Positions 42,923 to 54,500 of a stretch of 64,000 nt of DNA are shown here, piece after piece. The number at the start of each line of letters is the position of its first letter. The first letter of the stretch is position 1. Position numbers and translations under genes: made by a program. The notes below the pieces were generated by a model. The model was not told the DNA's origin and ran no database searches. It saw only the letters and a program-made list of their open reading frames with translations. The DNA is from an uncultured Amylibacter sp. (GTDB taxonomy: Bacteria > Pseudomonadota > Alphaproteobacteria > Rhodobacterales > Rhodobacteraceae). Location: NCBI GenBank assembly GCA_959347345.1, contig OY365738.1, positions 1,512,501 through 1,576,500 of the forward strand, given 5' to 3'.

Positions 42923-43305
42923 TAGGTTTGCTCCTGTACAGTTTGACGCACCAAAATTGTTAATTGTGCGGTTGGTTTAAGAATTGGACCATAACGACCA
43001 CGGGCGCGAGGGCGACCGCGTTTTAAGACGAGGTTTTTGCCAACATAGGCCTCTGCCACAATCAAATCATCGACATCCAAATTGTGGTTGTTTTCGGCAT
43101 TAGCAATGGCGGATTGCAGGGTCTTTTTAACATCCTGCGCGATACGCTTTTTTGAAAAATGCAGGGTAGTCAGTGCCTTTTCCGCAGGTTTATTGCGAAT
43201 CAGTTGCGCGACAAGGTTCAGCTTTTGCGGGCTGGTGCGCATGGCACGCGATACCGCGTATGCTTCGTTATCATTAACTCTGCGTGGGTTTTTTGTTTTA
43301 CTCAT
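42922..43305 (-). CDS. rplV: 50S ribosomal protein L22 (uL22)
   Basis: A 127-aa protein: [38 protein letters not shown] and the beta-hairpin loop [15 protein letters not shown] that reaches into the exit tunnel (macrolide site). Normal length, one-base overlap with rpsC. Confidence 0.97.
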   Translation of the reverse strand: MSKTKNPRRVNDNEAYAVSRAMRTSPQKLNLVAQLIRNKPAEKALTTLHFSKKRIAQDVKKTLQSAIANAENNHNLDVDDLIVAEAYVGKNLVLKRGRPRARGRYGPILKPTAQLTILVRQTVQEQT

Positions 43306-43307
43306 GA

Positions 43308-43589
43308 CTATTTCCGTTTTGCTTTTTTATCCGCCGCATGCCCATGATAGGTGCGGGTTGGGCTGTATTCGCCAAATTTTTGTCCAATCATATCCTCTGA
43401 TATATTCACAGGAATATGTTTTCTGCCGTTATAAACGCCAAAAGTTAAACCAACGAATTGTGGTAAAATAGTTGATCTTCGCGACCAAATTTTAATCACA
43501 TCATTGTTGCGCCCTGATTCGCGCACTTTTTCTGCTTTTTTAAGCACATAGGAGTCCACAAAGGGACCTTTCCATACTGACCGACTCAT
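43308..43589 (-). CDS. rpsS: 30S ribosomal protein S19 (uS19)
   Basis: A 93-aa protein: [38 protein letters not shown], ending in the basic [12 protein letters not shown] tail. Head protein contacting S13. 3-4 bp from its neighbours. Confidence 0.98.
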   Translation of the reverse strand: MSRSVWKGPFVDSYVLKKAEKVRESGRNNDVIKIWSRRSTILPQFVGLTFGVYNGRKHIPVNISEDMIGQKFGEYSPTRTYHGHAADKKAKRK

Positions 43590-43592
43590 GTT

Positions 43593-44432
43593 CTAACGCC
43601 CCTTCTTTTTGCTATGACGTGAACGGATAATGAATTTATCCGTTCTTCTGTTTGTTCTTGTACGCGCACCTTTTGTTGGTTTGCCCCAAGGGGTAACTGG
43701 ATGCCGCCCGCCAGAGGTTCGCCCCTCACCCCCGCCGTGCGGGTGATCAACGGGATTCATCACAACACCACGGACAGAAGGACGAATCCCCTTGTGCCGA
43801 TTGCGCCCCGCCTTACCCATATTCTGGTTGCCATGGTCGGGGTTAGAAACCGCGCCAATCGTGGCACGACATTCTTGGCGAACAATCCGCAGCTCGCCCG
43901 ATGACAGGCGGATTTGCGCGTAAGCACCATCGCGCCCGATAAATTGAGCATAAGTGCCAGCAGACCGCGCGATTTGCCCGCCCTTACCAGGTTTTAATTC
44001 GATATTATGCACGATAGAGCCAATCGGCATCCCCGTAAAGGGCATGGTATTTCCGGGCTTTATATCGGCCTTATTGGCAGAGATGATTTTATCACCAATC
44101 GCCAATCTCTGGGGTGCGATGATATAGCACAGCTCGCCATCATCATATTTCACCAGTGCGATAAAAGCCGTGCGATTCGGATCATATTCAATCCGTTCCA
44201 CAACCGCCAGCATATCCATTTTATTGCGTTTGAAATCAACCTTACGATACAGCCGTTTGGCACCGCCACCCTTACGCCGCATAGTAATACGGCCAGTATT
44301 ATTACGCCCAGCGTGTTTGCTGATACCTTCGGTCAGCGCCTTTAGAGGTCGCCCTTTCCAAAGCTCTGATCTATCAATCAAAACCAGCCCGCGTTGGCCT
44401 GGTGTTGTTGGTTTGTATGACTTCAATGCCAT
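43593..44432 (-). CDS. rplB: 50S ribosomal protein L2 (uL2)
   Basis: A 279-aa protein with [15 protein letters not shown] at the start, which fixes the ATG at 44432 although the frame is open 16 codons earlier. [19 protein letters not shown] and the peptidyl-transferase-proximal [20 protein letters not shown] block, including its conserved His, are intact. Central to subunit association. Confidence 0.98.
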   Translation of the reverse strand: MALKSYKPTTPGQRGLVLIDRSELWKGRPLKALTEGISKHAGRNNTGRITMRRKGGGAKRLYRKVDFKRNKMDMLAVVERIEYDPNRTAFIALVKYDDGELCYIIAPQRLAIGDKIISANKADIKPGNTMPFTGMPIGSIVHNIELKPGKGGQIARSAGTYAQFIGRDGAYAQIRLSSGELRIVRQECRATIGAVSNPDHGNQNMGKAGRNRHKGIRPSVRGVVMNPVDHPHGGGEGRTSGGRHPVTPWGKPTKGARTRTNRRTDKFIIRSRHSKKKGR

Positions 44433-44502
44433 TGTTTTTTCTTTCGTCCTTGGGCGGTTAAGCCTCAGTTTTTTGCCCACTTGGGGCGGTTAAGTGTTCG
44501 GC

Positions 44503-44799
44503 TTACAGCCCTGTTGTTATGTCTATGGTATTGCCGTCTTCCAGCATAACATAGGCCTTTTTCACATCCTTGCGCTTGCCCAATTTATTGCGAAACCGCT
44601 TGACCTTGCCTTTGGTAATAGTGGTATTGACCGCCTTCACCTTGACGTTAAACAAGGTTTCAACGGCGCGTTTAATCTGGGGTTTATTCGCCGCGATTGC
44701 CACTTCAAACACAACCGCGCCGTATTCGGACGCTAGGGTGGATTTTTCCGTTACAAGGGGTTTGCGGATAATATCGTAAAGTTCGGCTTTGGTGCTCAT
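44503..44799 (-). CDS. rplW: 50S ribosomal protein L23 (uL23)
   Basis: A 98-aa protein: [20 protein letters not shown] and [20 protein letters not shown]. Exit-site protein that binds trigger factor and SRP; the conserved Glu of the docking loop is within this region. 1 bp from rplD. Confidence 0.97.
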   Translation of the reverse strand: MSTKAELYDIIRKPLVTEKSTLASEYGAVVFEVAIAANKPQIKRAVETLFNVKVKAVNTTITKGKVKRFRNKLGKRKDVKKAYVMLEDGNTIDITTGL

Positions 44800-44800
44800 G

Positions 44801-45427
44801 TTAATCTCTTTTCAATCTCTCTTCAAGGGCTTTTGCGCCAGCTTTGGTGATAACCAAAGTATTGGATTTCAAAATATCATAGACGTTCGCGCCGGCACTT
44901 GGCAAAACATCCAAACCCGTTATATTACGCGAAGCCATGGCAAAGTTCGCATCAAGCTCGGCGCCGTCAATAATCAGGGTTTTCTTCCAACCCAAGTTAT
45001 AGACCATTTTTGCCAGTGTGCTGGTTTTTGCGGTTTTCAATGTTGCCTCGTCTAGGATAATCAATTCACCCGCGCTGACCTTTGCAGATAGGGCGTGGCG
45101 TAATCCCAAGGCACGGAATTTTTTCGTGAGCTTATGGGCATGACTACGCGGAGTTGGACCTTTGTAAATCCCACCACCGCGGAATATCGGGGCGTTACGG
45201 TCGCCGTGACGCGCCCCGCCAGAGCCCTTTTGCCGTACGATTTTACGCGTGGAATAGCTGGTTTCGCGACGGGTTTTTACCTTATGCGTGCCAGCTTGGC
45301 GTTTCGCCAACTGATAGCGGACAACACGGTGCAAAATATCAACACGCGGAGTTAAGGCGAAAATCCCATCGTCTAGGTCAAGCTCGCCTGCGGCTTTGGA
45401 TTCTAGGTTAATGACCTTGGTCTTCAT
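44801..45427 (-). CDS. rplD: 50S ribosomal protein L4 (uL4)
   Basis: A 208-aa protein. The tunnel loop ([20 protein letters not shown] and [20 protein letters not shown]) is intact. In E. coli L4 represses its own S10 operon; no L4-binding leader was identified here. It overlaps rplC by 4 nt (ATGA). Confidence 0.98.
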   Translation of the reverse strand: MKTKVINLESKAAGELDLDDGIFALTPRVDILHRVVRYQLAKRQAGTHKVKTRRETSYSTRKIVRQKGSGGARHGDRNAPIFRGGGIYKGPTPRSHAHKLTKKFRALGLRHALSAKVSAGELIILDEATLKTAKTSTLAKMVYNLGWKKTLIIDGAELDANFAMASRNITGLDVLPSAGANVYDILKSNTLVITKAGAKALEERLKRD

Positions 45428-46356
45428 TTGGACTCTCCTTTTTCTTGCTCTGGAGTTTCTTGCTCTGGAGCATCGGCAGATACTTCCGCATCGGCAGGGG
45501 CTTCAGTTTTCACCTCTTCGGCTTTAGCCTCTGGTGTGTCTGGCGTTGGCGTTGCTTCCACTTGCGCCTCTGGTGCGGGTGTTGCCTCTGCTACAGGAGC
45601 ATCCACAACTTCTTCCATCACCTCAGCCGTATCGGCAACTTGGTCGGCTTTTGGCGCGTCAGGTGCGGGTGCGGTGCTCATTTGCGACCGCAACGCGGCT
45701 GGCATCGGCAAATCCTTTGGCGCGGCTTTCTTTACAGAATCCTTCACCATAACCCAGCCACCTTTGGAACCAGGCACTGCGCCCTTTACCATAATCAGCC
45801 CGCGTTCAGCATCGGTTTTTATCACTTCCAAATTCTGCGTGGTTTGGCGTTTTGCCCCCATATGCCCGGCCATTTTCTTACCTTTGAAAACCTTACCCGG
45901 ATCTTGGCATTGCCCAGTTGACCCGTGCGAGCGGTGCGACACGGATACCCCGTGGGTTGCCCGAAGCCCGCTAAAGTTCCAACGTTTCATACTGCCCTGA
46001 AACCCCTTACCAATCGTCACGCCCGCGATATCAACCTTTTGACCTTCCAAAAAGTGATTGGCGGTTAATTCTTCCCCAACATCAATCAAATTATCGCTTG
46101 AAACACGAAATTCCACGATTTTACGTTTGGGTTCGACCTTTGCCTTGGCAAAATGCCCGCGTTGTCCAGCCGATTGACGTTTGACTTTTGCCATCCCCGC
46201 GCCCAGCTGTACGGCGGTATAACCATCCGATTCCAGCCTGCGTTGGGCAACCACCTGCACATTATCCATGTGCAGAACCGTTACTGGGACTTGTCGTCCA
46301 TCCTGCATAAACAGGCGGGTCATCCCCAATTTTTTTGCAATAATACCAGAACGCAT
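45424..46356 (-). CDS. rplC: 50S ribosomal protein L3 (uL3) with long acidic tail
   Basis: A 310-aa protein; usual length is 205-240. Residues 1-225 are standard ([20 protein letters not shown], the methylatable Gln in [20 protein letters not shown]). The last 85 residues are an Ala/Pro/Glu/Asp/Val-rich extension ([19 protein letters not shown] and similar) like the tails on L15 and RpoC in this window. Core lies at the peptidyl transferase base and starts large-subunit assembly. Second gene of the S10 operon. Confidence 0.96.
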   Translation of the reverse strand: MRSGIIAKKLGMTRLFMQDGRQVPVTVLHMDNVQVVAQRRLESDGYTAVQLGAGMAKVKRQSAGQRGHFAKAKVEPKRKIVEFRVSSDNLIDVGEELTANHFLEGQKVDIAGVTIGKGFQGSMKRWNFSGLRATHGVSVSHRSHGSTGQCQDPGKVFKGKKMAGHMGAKRQTTQNLEVIKTDAERGLIMVKGAVPGSKGGWVMVKDSVKKAAPKDLPMPAALRSQMSTAPAPDAPKADQVADTAEVMEEVVDAPVAEATPAPEAQVEATPTPDTPEAKAEEVKTEAPADAEVSADAPEQETPEQEKGESK

Positions 46357-46406
46357 TTTATTTTGCCTTTTTGTTTAACAACACCAGTGCCATTAAAGAG
46401 TTATAG

Positions 46407-46715
46407 TTATAGTTTAATTTCAACATCCACGCCCGCCGCCAAATCAAGACGCATCAGCGCATCAACCGTTTGCGGTGTTGGATCAATGATATCCAACAAG
46501 CGTTTGTGTATCCGAATTTCAAATTGCTCGCGCGATTTTTTATTCACGTGAGGCGAACGCAGAACGCAAAATTTTTCAATTTTATTCGGCAGAGGAATAG
46601 GGCCACGCACCTGCGCACCCGTCCGTTTGGCGGTATTAACGATTTCCTCGGTTGAGGCATCTAACACGCGGTAATCAAACGCTTTCAGCTGAATTCTTAT
46701 ATTTTGGTTTTGCAT
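46407..46715 (-). CDS. rpsJ: 30S ribosomal protein S10 (uS10 / NusE)
   Basis: A 102-aa protein: [40 protein letters not shown] and the [20 protein letters not shown] loop. It works in the 30S head and as NusE in antitermination with NusB. The frame opens with a TTG further up; GAAAG precedes two adjacent ATGs (46718 and 46715) and I chose the second by spacing; the first would add one Met. First gene of the S10 operon, behind a terminator-like stem after tuf. Confidence 0.96.
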   Translation of the reverse strand: MQNQNIRIQLKAFDYRVLDASTEEIVNTAKRTGAQVRGPIPLPNKIEKFCVLRSPHVNKKSREQFEIRIHKRLLDIIDPTPQTVDALMRLDLAAGVDVEIKL

Positions 46716-46743
46716 CATTTTGTCTTTCAAGACTTGCTTTTGT

Positions 46744-46776
46744 TAAAAACGACGGAGTTTTGAAAACCCCGCCGTT
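46744..46776 (-). terminator. Terminator-like stem between tuf and rpsJ
   Basis: Minus-strand near-perfect stem (AACGGCGGGGTTTT against AAAACTCCGTCGTT with two G-U pairs) running into TTTTT. It probably ends or attenuates the str transcript before the S10 operon. No clear S10 promoter is seen in the same gap, so read-through may feed rpsJ. Confidence 0.65.
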
Positions 46777-46785
46777 CGGTTTCTT

Positions 46786-47964
46786 TTATTCGTTTATTTT
46801 GGCAACAACACCAGACCCAACAGTCCGACCGCCTTCACGGATAGCAAAGCGCAAGCCTTGTTCCATAGCAATCGGCGCAATCAGCTCCACATTGAATTTC
46901 AAATTATCACCAGGCATCACCATTTCCGTGCCAGACGGTAGTTCCACCGTCCCAGTCACATCGGTTGTGCGGAAATAAAACTGCGGACGATAGTTGGCGA
47001 AAAACGGAGTATGCCGCCCGCCTTCATCCTTTGTCAAAATATAAACCTCGGCTTCAAATTTCGTGTGTGGATTAACGCTCTTCGGCTTGCAGAGAACCTG
47101 CCCGCGTTCCACAGCATCACGTTCAATGCCACGAAGCAAAACCCCGACATTATCGCCAGCCTCGCCACGATCCAGCAGTTTGCGAAACATTTCCACACCC
47201 GTGCAGATGGTTTTTGTCGTGGCTTTCAAACCAACGATTTCAATCTCATCACCGACATTAACAACGCCGCGTTCCACGCGACCTGTCACAACCGTCCCGC
47301 GACCAGAGATTGAAAACACATCCTCAATCGGCAACAAGAACGGCTGATCAACAGCACGTGCAGGTTGCGGGATATGGGCATCAACAGCCTTCATCAGCTC
47401 GGAAATCTTTTCCGTGCCGATAGCATCATCGCGCCCTTCCAAAGCCGCCAGAGCAGACCCCGAAACGATGGGAATATCATCACCAGGATAATCATAACTG
47501 GATAGCAATTCGCGGATTTCCATCTCAACCAATTCCAGCAATTCATCATCATCCACCTGATCGACTTTGTTCATAAAGACAACCATCGCGGGAATGCCAA
47601 CCTGACGACCCAGCAAAATATGCTCGCGAGTCTGGGGCATTGGACCATCGGCGGCACTCACCACCAAAATCGCGCCGTCCATTTGCGCAGCACCAGTAAT
47701 CATGTTTTTCACATAATCGGCGTGTCCTGGGCAATCAACATGGGCGTAATGCCGCGCCTCGGTTTCATATTCCACGTGGGCTGTGGAAATCGTAATACCA
47801 CGCGCTTTTTCTTCTGGCGCACCGTCAATTTCATCATACGCCTTAAAGGTATCCGAGAATTGCTTAGTAATCGCCGCCGTAAGCGTCGTTTTGCCGTGAT
47901 CAACGTGACCGATTGTGCCAATGTTGCAATGCGGCTTGTTTCTTTCAAATTTTTGTTTTGCCAT
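46786..47964 (-). CDS. tuf: Elongation factor Tu
   Basis: A 392-aa GTPase that brings aminoacyl-tRNA to the A site. G1 [11 protein letters not shown]2 RGITI, G3 DCPGHADY, G4 NKVD, then domains 2 and 3 ending [18 protein letters not shown]. Start is ATG behind AGGAGGCC, the same initiation sequence as rplK. One copy is seen; a second often lies upstream of secE, outside this window. Last gene of the str operon. Confidence 0.98.
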   Translation of the reverse strand: MAKQKFERNKPHCNIGTIGHVDHGKTTLTAAITKQFSDTFKAYDEIDGAPEEKARGITISTAHVEYETEARHYAHVDCPGHADYVKNMITGAAQMDGAILVVSAADGPMPQTREHILLGRQVGIPAMVVFMNKVDQVDDDELLELVEMEIRELLSSYDYPGDDIPIVSGSALAALEGRDDAIGTEKISELMKAVDAHIPQPARAVDQPFLLPIEDVFSISGRGTVVTGRVERGVVNVGDEIEIVGLKATTKTICTGVEMFRKLLDRGEAGDNVGVLLRGIERDAVERGQVLCKPKSVNPHTKFEAEVYILTKDEGGRHTPFFANYRPQFYFRTTDVTGTVELPSGTEMVMPGDNLKFNVELIAPIAMEQGLRFAIREGGRTVGSGVVAKINE

Positions 47965-48009
47965 AATGGCCTCCTGTTTTTTATGCGCAACGCGCGGGGG
48001 TATCTACGC

Positions 48010-50127
48010 CTAGGCGAATTTCGATTGAATTTCCTCAGAAATGTTGGAAGGAACAGTTTCATAGTGCGAAAACTGCATGGTAAAGTTCGCCCGTCCAGAG
48101 GACATAGAGCGCAACGTATTAATATAGCCAAACATGCTGGCCAGTGGAACCCGTGCATCAATGGCAATCGCATTACCACGGGTATCTTGTCCTTGGACAA
48201 TACCACGCCGCGATGTTAAATCGCCAATGATATTGCCTGTGTAGTCTTCTGGTGTCACCACCTCTACCTTCATAATGGGTTCCAGCATTTTCGCGCCCGC
48301 CTTACGCAGACCATCACGCATGCCCATCCGTCCAGCGATTTCAAACGCCATGACCGAGGAATCAACATCGTGGTATTTGCCGTCCAGCAATTCTACCTTA
48401 AAATCAATCACGGGGAAACCCGCCAAAGGTCCGCTATCCATAACGGATTTGATACCTTTTTCCACACCTGGGATATATTCTTTGGGGATAGAGCCACCGA
48501 CAATTTTTGATTCAAACGAATAGCCTTCGCCAGGTTCGGTCGGCAATAACAGCATTTTCACTTCGGCATATTGACCAGACCCACCAGATTGTTTCTTATG
48601 GGTATAAGTGATTTCGGCTTCGTGGGATATAGTCTCGCGATACGCAACCTGTGGTGCGCCGATATTCGCCTCCACTTTAAATTCACGTTTCAGCCGATCA
48701 ACCAGAATATCCAAGTGCAATTCGCCCATGCCCTTCATAATCGTCTGCCCTGATTCCAAATCGGTTTCCACGCGGAAGGACGGGTCTTCGGCCGCCAAAC
48801 GCGCCAAACCTTGCGACATTTTTTCTTGGTCAACCTTGGTTTTAGGCTCTACCGCGATTTCAATCACCGGATCGGGGAAAGTCATTGTTTCCAAAACAAC
48901 AGGCTCTGCCGATGAACACAGGGTATCGCCCGTTGTTGTATCTTTCAAACCTGCCAGCGCGATAATATCGCCAGAAAAAGCCTCTGATATTTCTTCGCGG
49001 TTGTTAGAGTGCATCATCATCATCCGCCCAATACGCTCACGCTTGTTCTTGGTGGAATTGATGATAGCATCACCCTTGTTTATCACGCCCGAATAAATCC
49101 GCGTAAAGGTCAGCGAGCCAACAAACGGGTCATTCATAATCTTAAACGCCAGCCCAGAAAACGCCATATTATCATCCGCACGGCGGGGAATATCACGGGT
49201 TTCGGTTTCATCACCAGGTTTAAAGCCCATATAATCAACGACATCCAAGGGCGAAGGCAAATAATCAATCACCGCGTTCAGCAAAGGCTGCACACCTTTG
49301 TTTTTAAAAGCAGAACCCGCCAGCACAGGCACAAAATTCATCCCAATCGTGCCTTTGCGAATCAGTTTGCGTAAGGTATCAACATCAGGCTCTGTCCCAT
49401 CCAAATAAGCCTCCATCGCGGTATCATCCAGCTCCACTGCCAATTCCAGCATTTCATGACGCAGTTTATTAGCGGTTTCTTTCAGCGAATCGCGAATTTC
49501 GCGTTTTTCCCAGGTTGCGCCCAAATCTTCGCCCGCATAAACCCATTCTTCCATGGTGACCAGATCAACGATGCCTTCCAGCTCAGTTTCCGCCCCAATC
49601 GGGATTTGAATTGGCATAGCCAATGCACCCGTACGGTCTTTAATCATCGCAACGCAGTTAAAGAAATCCGCACCCGTTTTATCCATTTTATTAACAAAAA
49701 CAATACGGGGGACTTTGTATCTGTCGGCCTGCCGCCAAACGGTTTCTGTTTGTGGTTCAACCCCTGCGTTGGCATCCAGCACGCAAACCGCGCCGTCCAA
49801 AACCGCCAAGGAACGTTCTACTTCTATGGTGAAATCAACGTGTCCAGGGGTATCAATGATATTCAAACGATGCTTATTACCCTCAGAATTTTCACCGTCT
49901 TCTGTCCGCTCCCAAAAAGTGGTCGTGGCAGCAGAGGTAATGGTAATCCCACGTTCCTGTTCCTGCTCCATCCAATCCATCGTGGCGGCACCATCGTGCA
50001 CCTCGCCTATGGAATGCGATTTACCGGTATAATATAAAATCCGCTCTGTACATGTAGTCTTACCAGCATCAATATGTGCCATAATCCCAAAGTTGCGATA
50101 GTGATCAAGCGTAAAGTCGCGTGCCAT
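48010..50127 (-). CDS. fusA: Elongation factor G
   Basis: A 705-aa translocase GTPase: [19 protein letters not shown] (G1), [11 protein letters not shown] (G2), DTPGHVDFT (G3), [10 protein letters not shown] (G4), then domains III-V with [16 protein letters not shown] and [15 protein letters not shown]. Length is that of the bacterial canonical form. Between rpsG and tuf; fusidic acid contact regions are not altered in any way I can judge. Confidence 0.98.
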   Translation of the reverse strand: MARDFTLDHYRNFGIMAHIDAGKTTCTERILYYTGKSHSIGEVHDGAATMDWMEQEQERGITITSAATTTFWERTEDGENSEGNKHRLNIIDTPGHVDFTIEVERSLAVLDGAVCVLDANAGVEPQTETVWRQADRYKVPRIVFVNKMDKTGADFFNCVAMIKDRTGALAMPIQIPIGAETELEGIVDLVTMEEWVYAGEDLGATWEKREIRDSLKETANKLRHEMLELAVELDDTAMEAYLDGTEPDVDTLRKLIRKGTIGMNFVPVLAGSAFKNKGVQPLLNAVIDYLPSPLDVVDYMGFKPGDETETRDIPRRADDNMAFSGLAFKIMNDPFVGSLTFTRIYSGVINKGDAIINSTKNKRERIGRMMMMHSNNREEISEAFSGDIIALAGLKDTTTGDTLCSSAEPVVLETMTFPDPVIEIAVEPKTKVDQEKMSQGLARLAAEDPSFRVETDLESGQTIMKGMGELHLDILVDRLKREFKVEANIGAPQVAYRETISHEAEITYTHKKQSGGSGQYAEVKMLLLPTEPGEGYSFESKIVGGSIPKEYIPGVEKGIKSVMDSGPLAGFPVIDFKVELLDGKYHDVDSSVMAFEIAGRMGMRDGLRKAGAKMLEPIMKVEVVTPEDYTGNIIGDLTSRRGIVQGQDTRGNAIAIDARVPLASMFGYINTLRSMSSGRANFTMQFSHYETVPSNISEEIQSKFA

Positions 50128-50139
50128 TGTTCTAGTCCT

Positions 50140-50613
<474 letters not shown>

Positions 50614-50622
50614 TTAAATCCC

Positions 50623-50994
50623 TTACTTCGGCTTCTTCGCGCCGTATTTGGAACGCCGTTGCTTGCGATCCTTAACGCCTTGGGTGTCCAAACACCCCCG
50701 TAAAATATGATACCGAACACCAGGAAGATCCTTTACCCGACCGCCGCGAATCAAAACAACCGAGTGTTCTTGTAAATTGTGTGCCTCACCTGGGATATAC
50801 GAAATCACCTCATACCCATTCGTAAGGCGTACTTTGGCGACTTTGCGCATAGCAGAGTTCGGTTTTTTCGGCGTTGTGGTATAAACGCGAGTGCAAACGC
50901 CCCGCTTTTGCGGGCAATTCTCAAGGTGCATGGACTTTGAGCGTTTAATCTTTGGCTGACGCGGTTTGCGAATCAGCTGTTGTATCGTTGGCAT
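50623..50994 (-). CDS. rpsL: 30S ribosomal protein S12 (uS12)
   Basis: A 123-aa protein: [20 protein letters not shown], then [20 protein letters not shown], including the conserved K43-type Lys at the streptomycin region, and [17 protein letters not shown]. Decoding-center protein. First gene of the str operon behind its own promoter and a leader of about 175 nt. Confidence 0.98.
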   Translation of the reverse strand: MPTIQQLIRKPRQPKIKRSKSMHLENCPQKRGVCTRVYTTTPKKPNSAMRKVAKVRLTNGYEVISYIPGEAHNLQEHSVVLIRGGRVKDLPGVRYHILRGCLDTQGVKDRKQRRSKYGAKKPK

Positions 50995-51176
50995 GAGGTT
51001 CCCCGCTTACCGAATTTCGTTTGAACCGCCCGTTAAGAAAACAAGCAATCCCGCGTTAAAACCTATAAAAAACAGGTCTTACCGACATTTATGTATCAGA
51101 GGATCGCGACAAGTGTCTGGATCATGTCCGCCAGTTATGGCTGGTGTTAAAAGGGTGTTATCCCAATTATTAGGCG

Positions 51177-51205
51177 CATATACCAATATTTTCGCAGGTT
51201 TGCAA
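51177..51205 (-). promoter_or_regulatory. Promoter of the str operon (rpsL)
   Basis: Minus strand TTGCAA (51200-51205), 17-bp spacer, TATATG (51177-51182), then a CGCC-rich discriminator. It lies in the 249-bp gap between rpsL and the DUF7662-like gene. A small CCAG/CTGG hairpin is in the leader. Confidence 0.65.
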
Positions 51206-51243
51206 TGGGTATATGTCTTTTTTATGGATTTTTATGCTTATTT

Positions 51244-51585
51244 TTACTTTTTTATGGTTTTAGGCAGGTCAAACGGCACAAAGATAACATATTCATCTGA
51301 AAGAGATAGGCTTTCAATACGCCATCCAGCCGTAAGCCACGCGAGTGCATTAGGGTGCGTGCCTCCGTTAAAATCATATATCCACCATTCCGTTTTTTTG
51401 TATGCACTAGGGGGTAATTGCTTTGGATACCTACCACAATCACCCCTTGTAGCACCAAGATCATCAAAACTGATAGCAAATCTTTCCCGTTTGCGACGAA
51501 GGAAAAACGCATGCATAGGGTGATTTACCTTACCTGTACAAGACGGTAAATCATTAACCCTTTTAACATTCTTTTCATCAATCAT
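51244..51585 (-). CDS. DUF7662-like hypothetical protein between rpoC and rpsL
   Basis: A 113-aa soluble protein. The core pattern is FDDLGATRG, then LPPSAYKKTEWW, then THPNALAWLTAGWRIESLSL and VIFV, that is an LPxSA..WW..hPxAxAWLxAGW signature which I recognise as the small domain annotated DUF7662 in many bacterial proteins. Function is unknown. The N-terminus (MIDEKNVKRVNDL) has no signal peptide. The ATG is 8 bp after the rpoC stop and lacks a clear Shine-Dalgarno, so expression probably depends on coupling. This gene is not part of the standard beta or str operon. Confidence 0.55.
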   Translation of the reverse strand: MIDEKNVKRVNDLPSCTGKVNHPMHAFFLRRKRERFAISFDDLGATRGDCGRYPKQLPPSAYKKTEWWIYDFNGGTHPNALAWLTAGWRIESLSLSDEYVIFVPFDLPKTIKK

Positions 51586-51593
51586 AACAAAAC

Positions 51594-54500
51594 CTATGTA
51601 ACGATATCCGACTCTTCAGTTGGTGCGGGCGTGTCATCGGCAACCAGATTCGCATCATCCGCATCATCACTGGTGGTATCCATAACTTCCATAGCGTCAG
51701 CGGTAGAGCCTGTCGTATCATCGCTCATATCCTCTGGCACATCGGCCTGCAGACGTTCAAACATCGCCGCCTCATCAAACGGGTCTTTATCCCCGTCTAA
51801 ATCCGTGGGGGCGTTCAAAGCCAGCCTTGCTTCTTCCTCTTTACGCTTATCTTCCAAAATAACCGCATCGCGTTCGGCCGCAATGGCGCGGATTTTTTGT
51901 ATCGCGCCACCTGTGCCAGCAGGAATCAGACGCCCAACAATCACGTTTTCTTTCAGCCCAATCAATCGGTCTTTCTTACCCTTAATCGCAGCTTCGGTAA
52001 GAATCCGTGTGGTCTCTTGGAAAGAAGCCGCAGAAATAAACGAGCGGGTTTGCAAAGAAGCCTTAGTAATCCCCAGCAAAATTGGCGCACCAACGGCAGG
52101 GTCTAACTCTTTTTTCAAAGCAAGAGCGTTAATCTCTTCCAGCTCTGCCTTATCCACCTGTTCGCCTTTTAACAAAGTCGTACCACCCGATTCGCTGATT
52201 TCCCATTTTTGCAGCATTTGGCGCACGATAACCTCAATATGTTTATCGTTGATTTTCACACCTTGCAGGCGGTAGACCTCTTGAACTTCTTCAATCATGT
52301 ATTCGGCCAGAGCCTCAATCCCCATAATATTAAGAATATCGTGGGGGGCAGGATTGCCGTCCATAATATATTCGCCCTTTTGGATAAAATCGCCTTCGCG
52401 TACGGGAATATGCTTGCCCTTCGGCACCATATAATGACGCACATTGGTTTCATCATCACTCGCCGTGATTTGAATCCGCCGTTTGTTTTTGAAATCCTTG
52501 CCGAATGACACATAGCCATCCATTTCAGCAATAATCGCGTGGTTTTTCGGGCGGCGAGCCTCAAACAATTCCGCCACACGGGGCAAACCACCGGTGATGT
52601 CTTTTGTTTTCGTGCTGGCACGGGGAATCCGCGCCAAAATATCACCCGCGATGATTTCCTGACCGTCTTCAACGGACAAAATCGCATCAACCGACATAGC
52701 ATGGCGGTCTGGGTTGCCGTTTTCCAGCAACACATCCTCACCGGTCTTTTTATCAACCACAGAAACCTCTGGTTTCAAATCGGATTTGGACGGCATGGAA
52801 CGCCAATCGGACACGATACGCTGGGTAATCCCCGTTTCATAATCGGTCACATGACGCAAAGACACACCCGCGACCAAATCATGTAAACGGGCTATCCCGC
52901 TTTGCTGAGCAATGATTGGCAGGGTATAAGGATCCCATTCAAACAATTTATCGCCACGCGCCACTTTATCGCCGGTTTTCACCAACAGCTTTGTGCCGTA
53001 ATCGACTTTATGGGTTACCAGCTCTTGCTTATTTTCATCCATAATAGCGACAACAACATTCCGTGCCATAACATAAAACTCACCCGTGCGGGTTTTCAAT
53101 ATATTGGCGTTGCGGATTTCAATAATCCCGTCTTGGGAGCTGTCTTGGAAAGACTGCTGACTGCCCTCTGCCACGCCACCAATGTGAAAGGTACGCATGG
53201 TTAGCTGAGTTCCAGGCTCGCCAATGGATTGTGCCGCGATAATACCGACGGCTTCGCCGATATTGGCTTTTTCACCACGGGCAAGGTCACGACCATAACA
53301 CTGGGCGCAAACACCTTCTTCGGCCTCGCAAGTCAGCGGACTACGGATTAACAACGATACCAGACCGGATTTTTCAATCTCATCTGACATCCGCTCATCC
53401 AACATCTGCCCTTTGGTTGCCATGATTTCACCGCTTGCAGGGTGCAAAACATCCTCTGCCACGACACGCCCCAAACACCGCTCGGACAAGGTAGAGATAA
53501 TAATCCCATCCTTTATCGCGGCGCGGGCTGTGATGGATAATGGCGTGCCACAATCATCTTGACGCACGATACAATCCTGTGCCACATCAACCAGTCGCCG
53601 TGTTAGATAACCCGAATTCGCGGTTTTCAACGCAGTATCGGACAGACCTTTGCGCGCCCCGTGGGTGGAATTAAAGTATTCCAGCACCGAGAGACCCTCT
53701 TTAAAGTTAGAGATAATTGGCGTTTCAATAATATCCCCATTCGGTTTCGCCATCAGCCCACGCATCCCGCCCAACTGACGCATTTGCGTGGTAGAACCCC
53801 GCGCACCAGAGTGCGCCATCATATAGACAGAATTCGGTTCTTGTTCCACGTCATCCTTATCAAATTTGGCGGTGGAGATAGAGGTCATCATAGCCTCTGT
53901 CACCTCTTCATTGGCGGTTGTCCAAGCATCCACAACTTTATTATATTTTTCACCCTGAGATATCAGACCGTCCATATATTGCTGTTCAAAACTTTTCACC
54001 AGCTCACGCGTGGCATTGACCAAAATCTCTTTTTTCTCTGGCACAACGATATCGTCTTTGCCAAAGGAAATCCCAGCTTTGCACGATTCTTTAAAGCCAA
54101 GCGACATAATCTTATCACAGAAAATAACCGATTCTTTCTTACCGCAATAGCGATAAACCGTGTCAATAACCTCACCCACTTCTTTTTTACGCAATAGGCG
54201 ATTAACCAAAGAAAACGGAGCTTTATTGTTGGGGGGCAGAAGGCAGCCCAATTTTACTCGGCCTGGGGTGGTATCAAAACGTTCATAGACGGTATTACCC
54301 TGTTCATCAACCACTTCCATACGACAAACGATGTTGGAATGCAGATGCACGATGGCATTATCCAAGGCGTGATCCACCTCTTTCGGGGAGGCAAAAATCA
54401 TCCCTTCGCCAGGCATGCCTTTGCGTGCCAAACTAAGGTAATAAATCCCCAGAATCATATCTTGCGATGGGACAACGATCGGTTTGCCGTTGGCGGGGGA

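Noticed and set aside
43593..46356. Long plus-strand open frames opposite ribosomal genes
   Set aside because: They are shadows of strongly codon-biased minus-strand genes; their translations have no recognisable domain.
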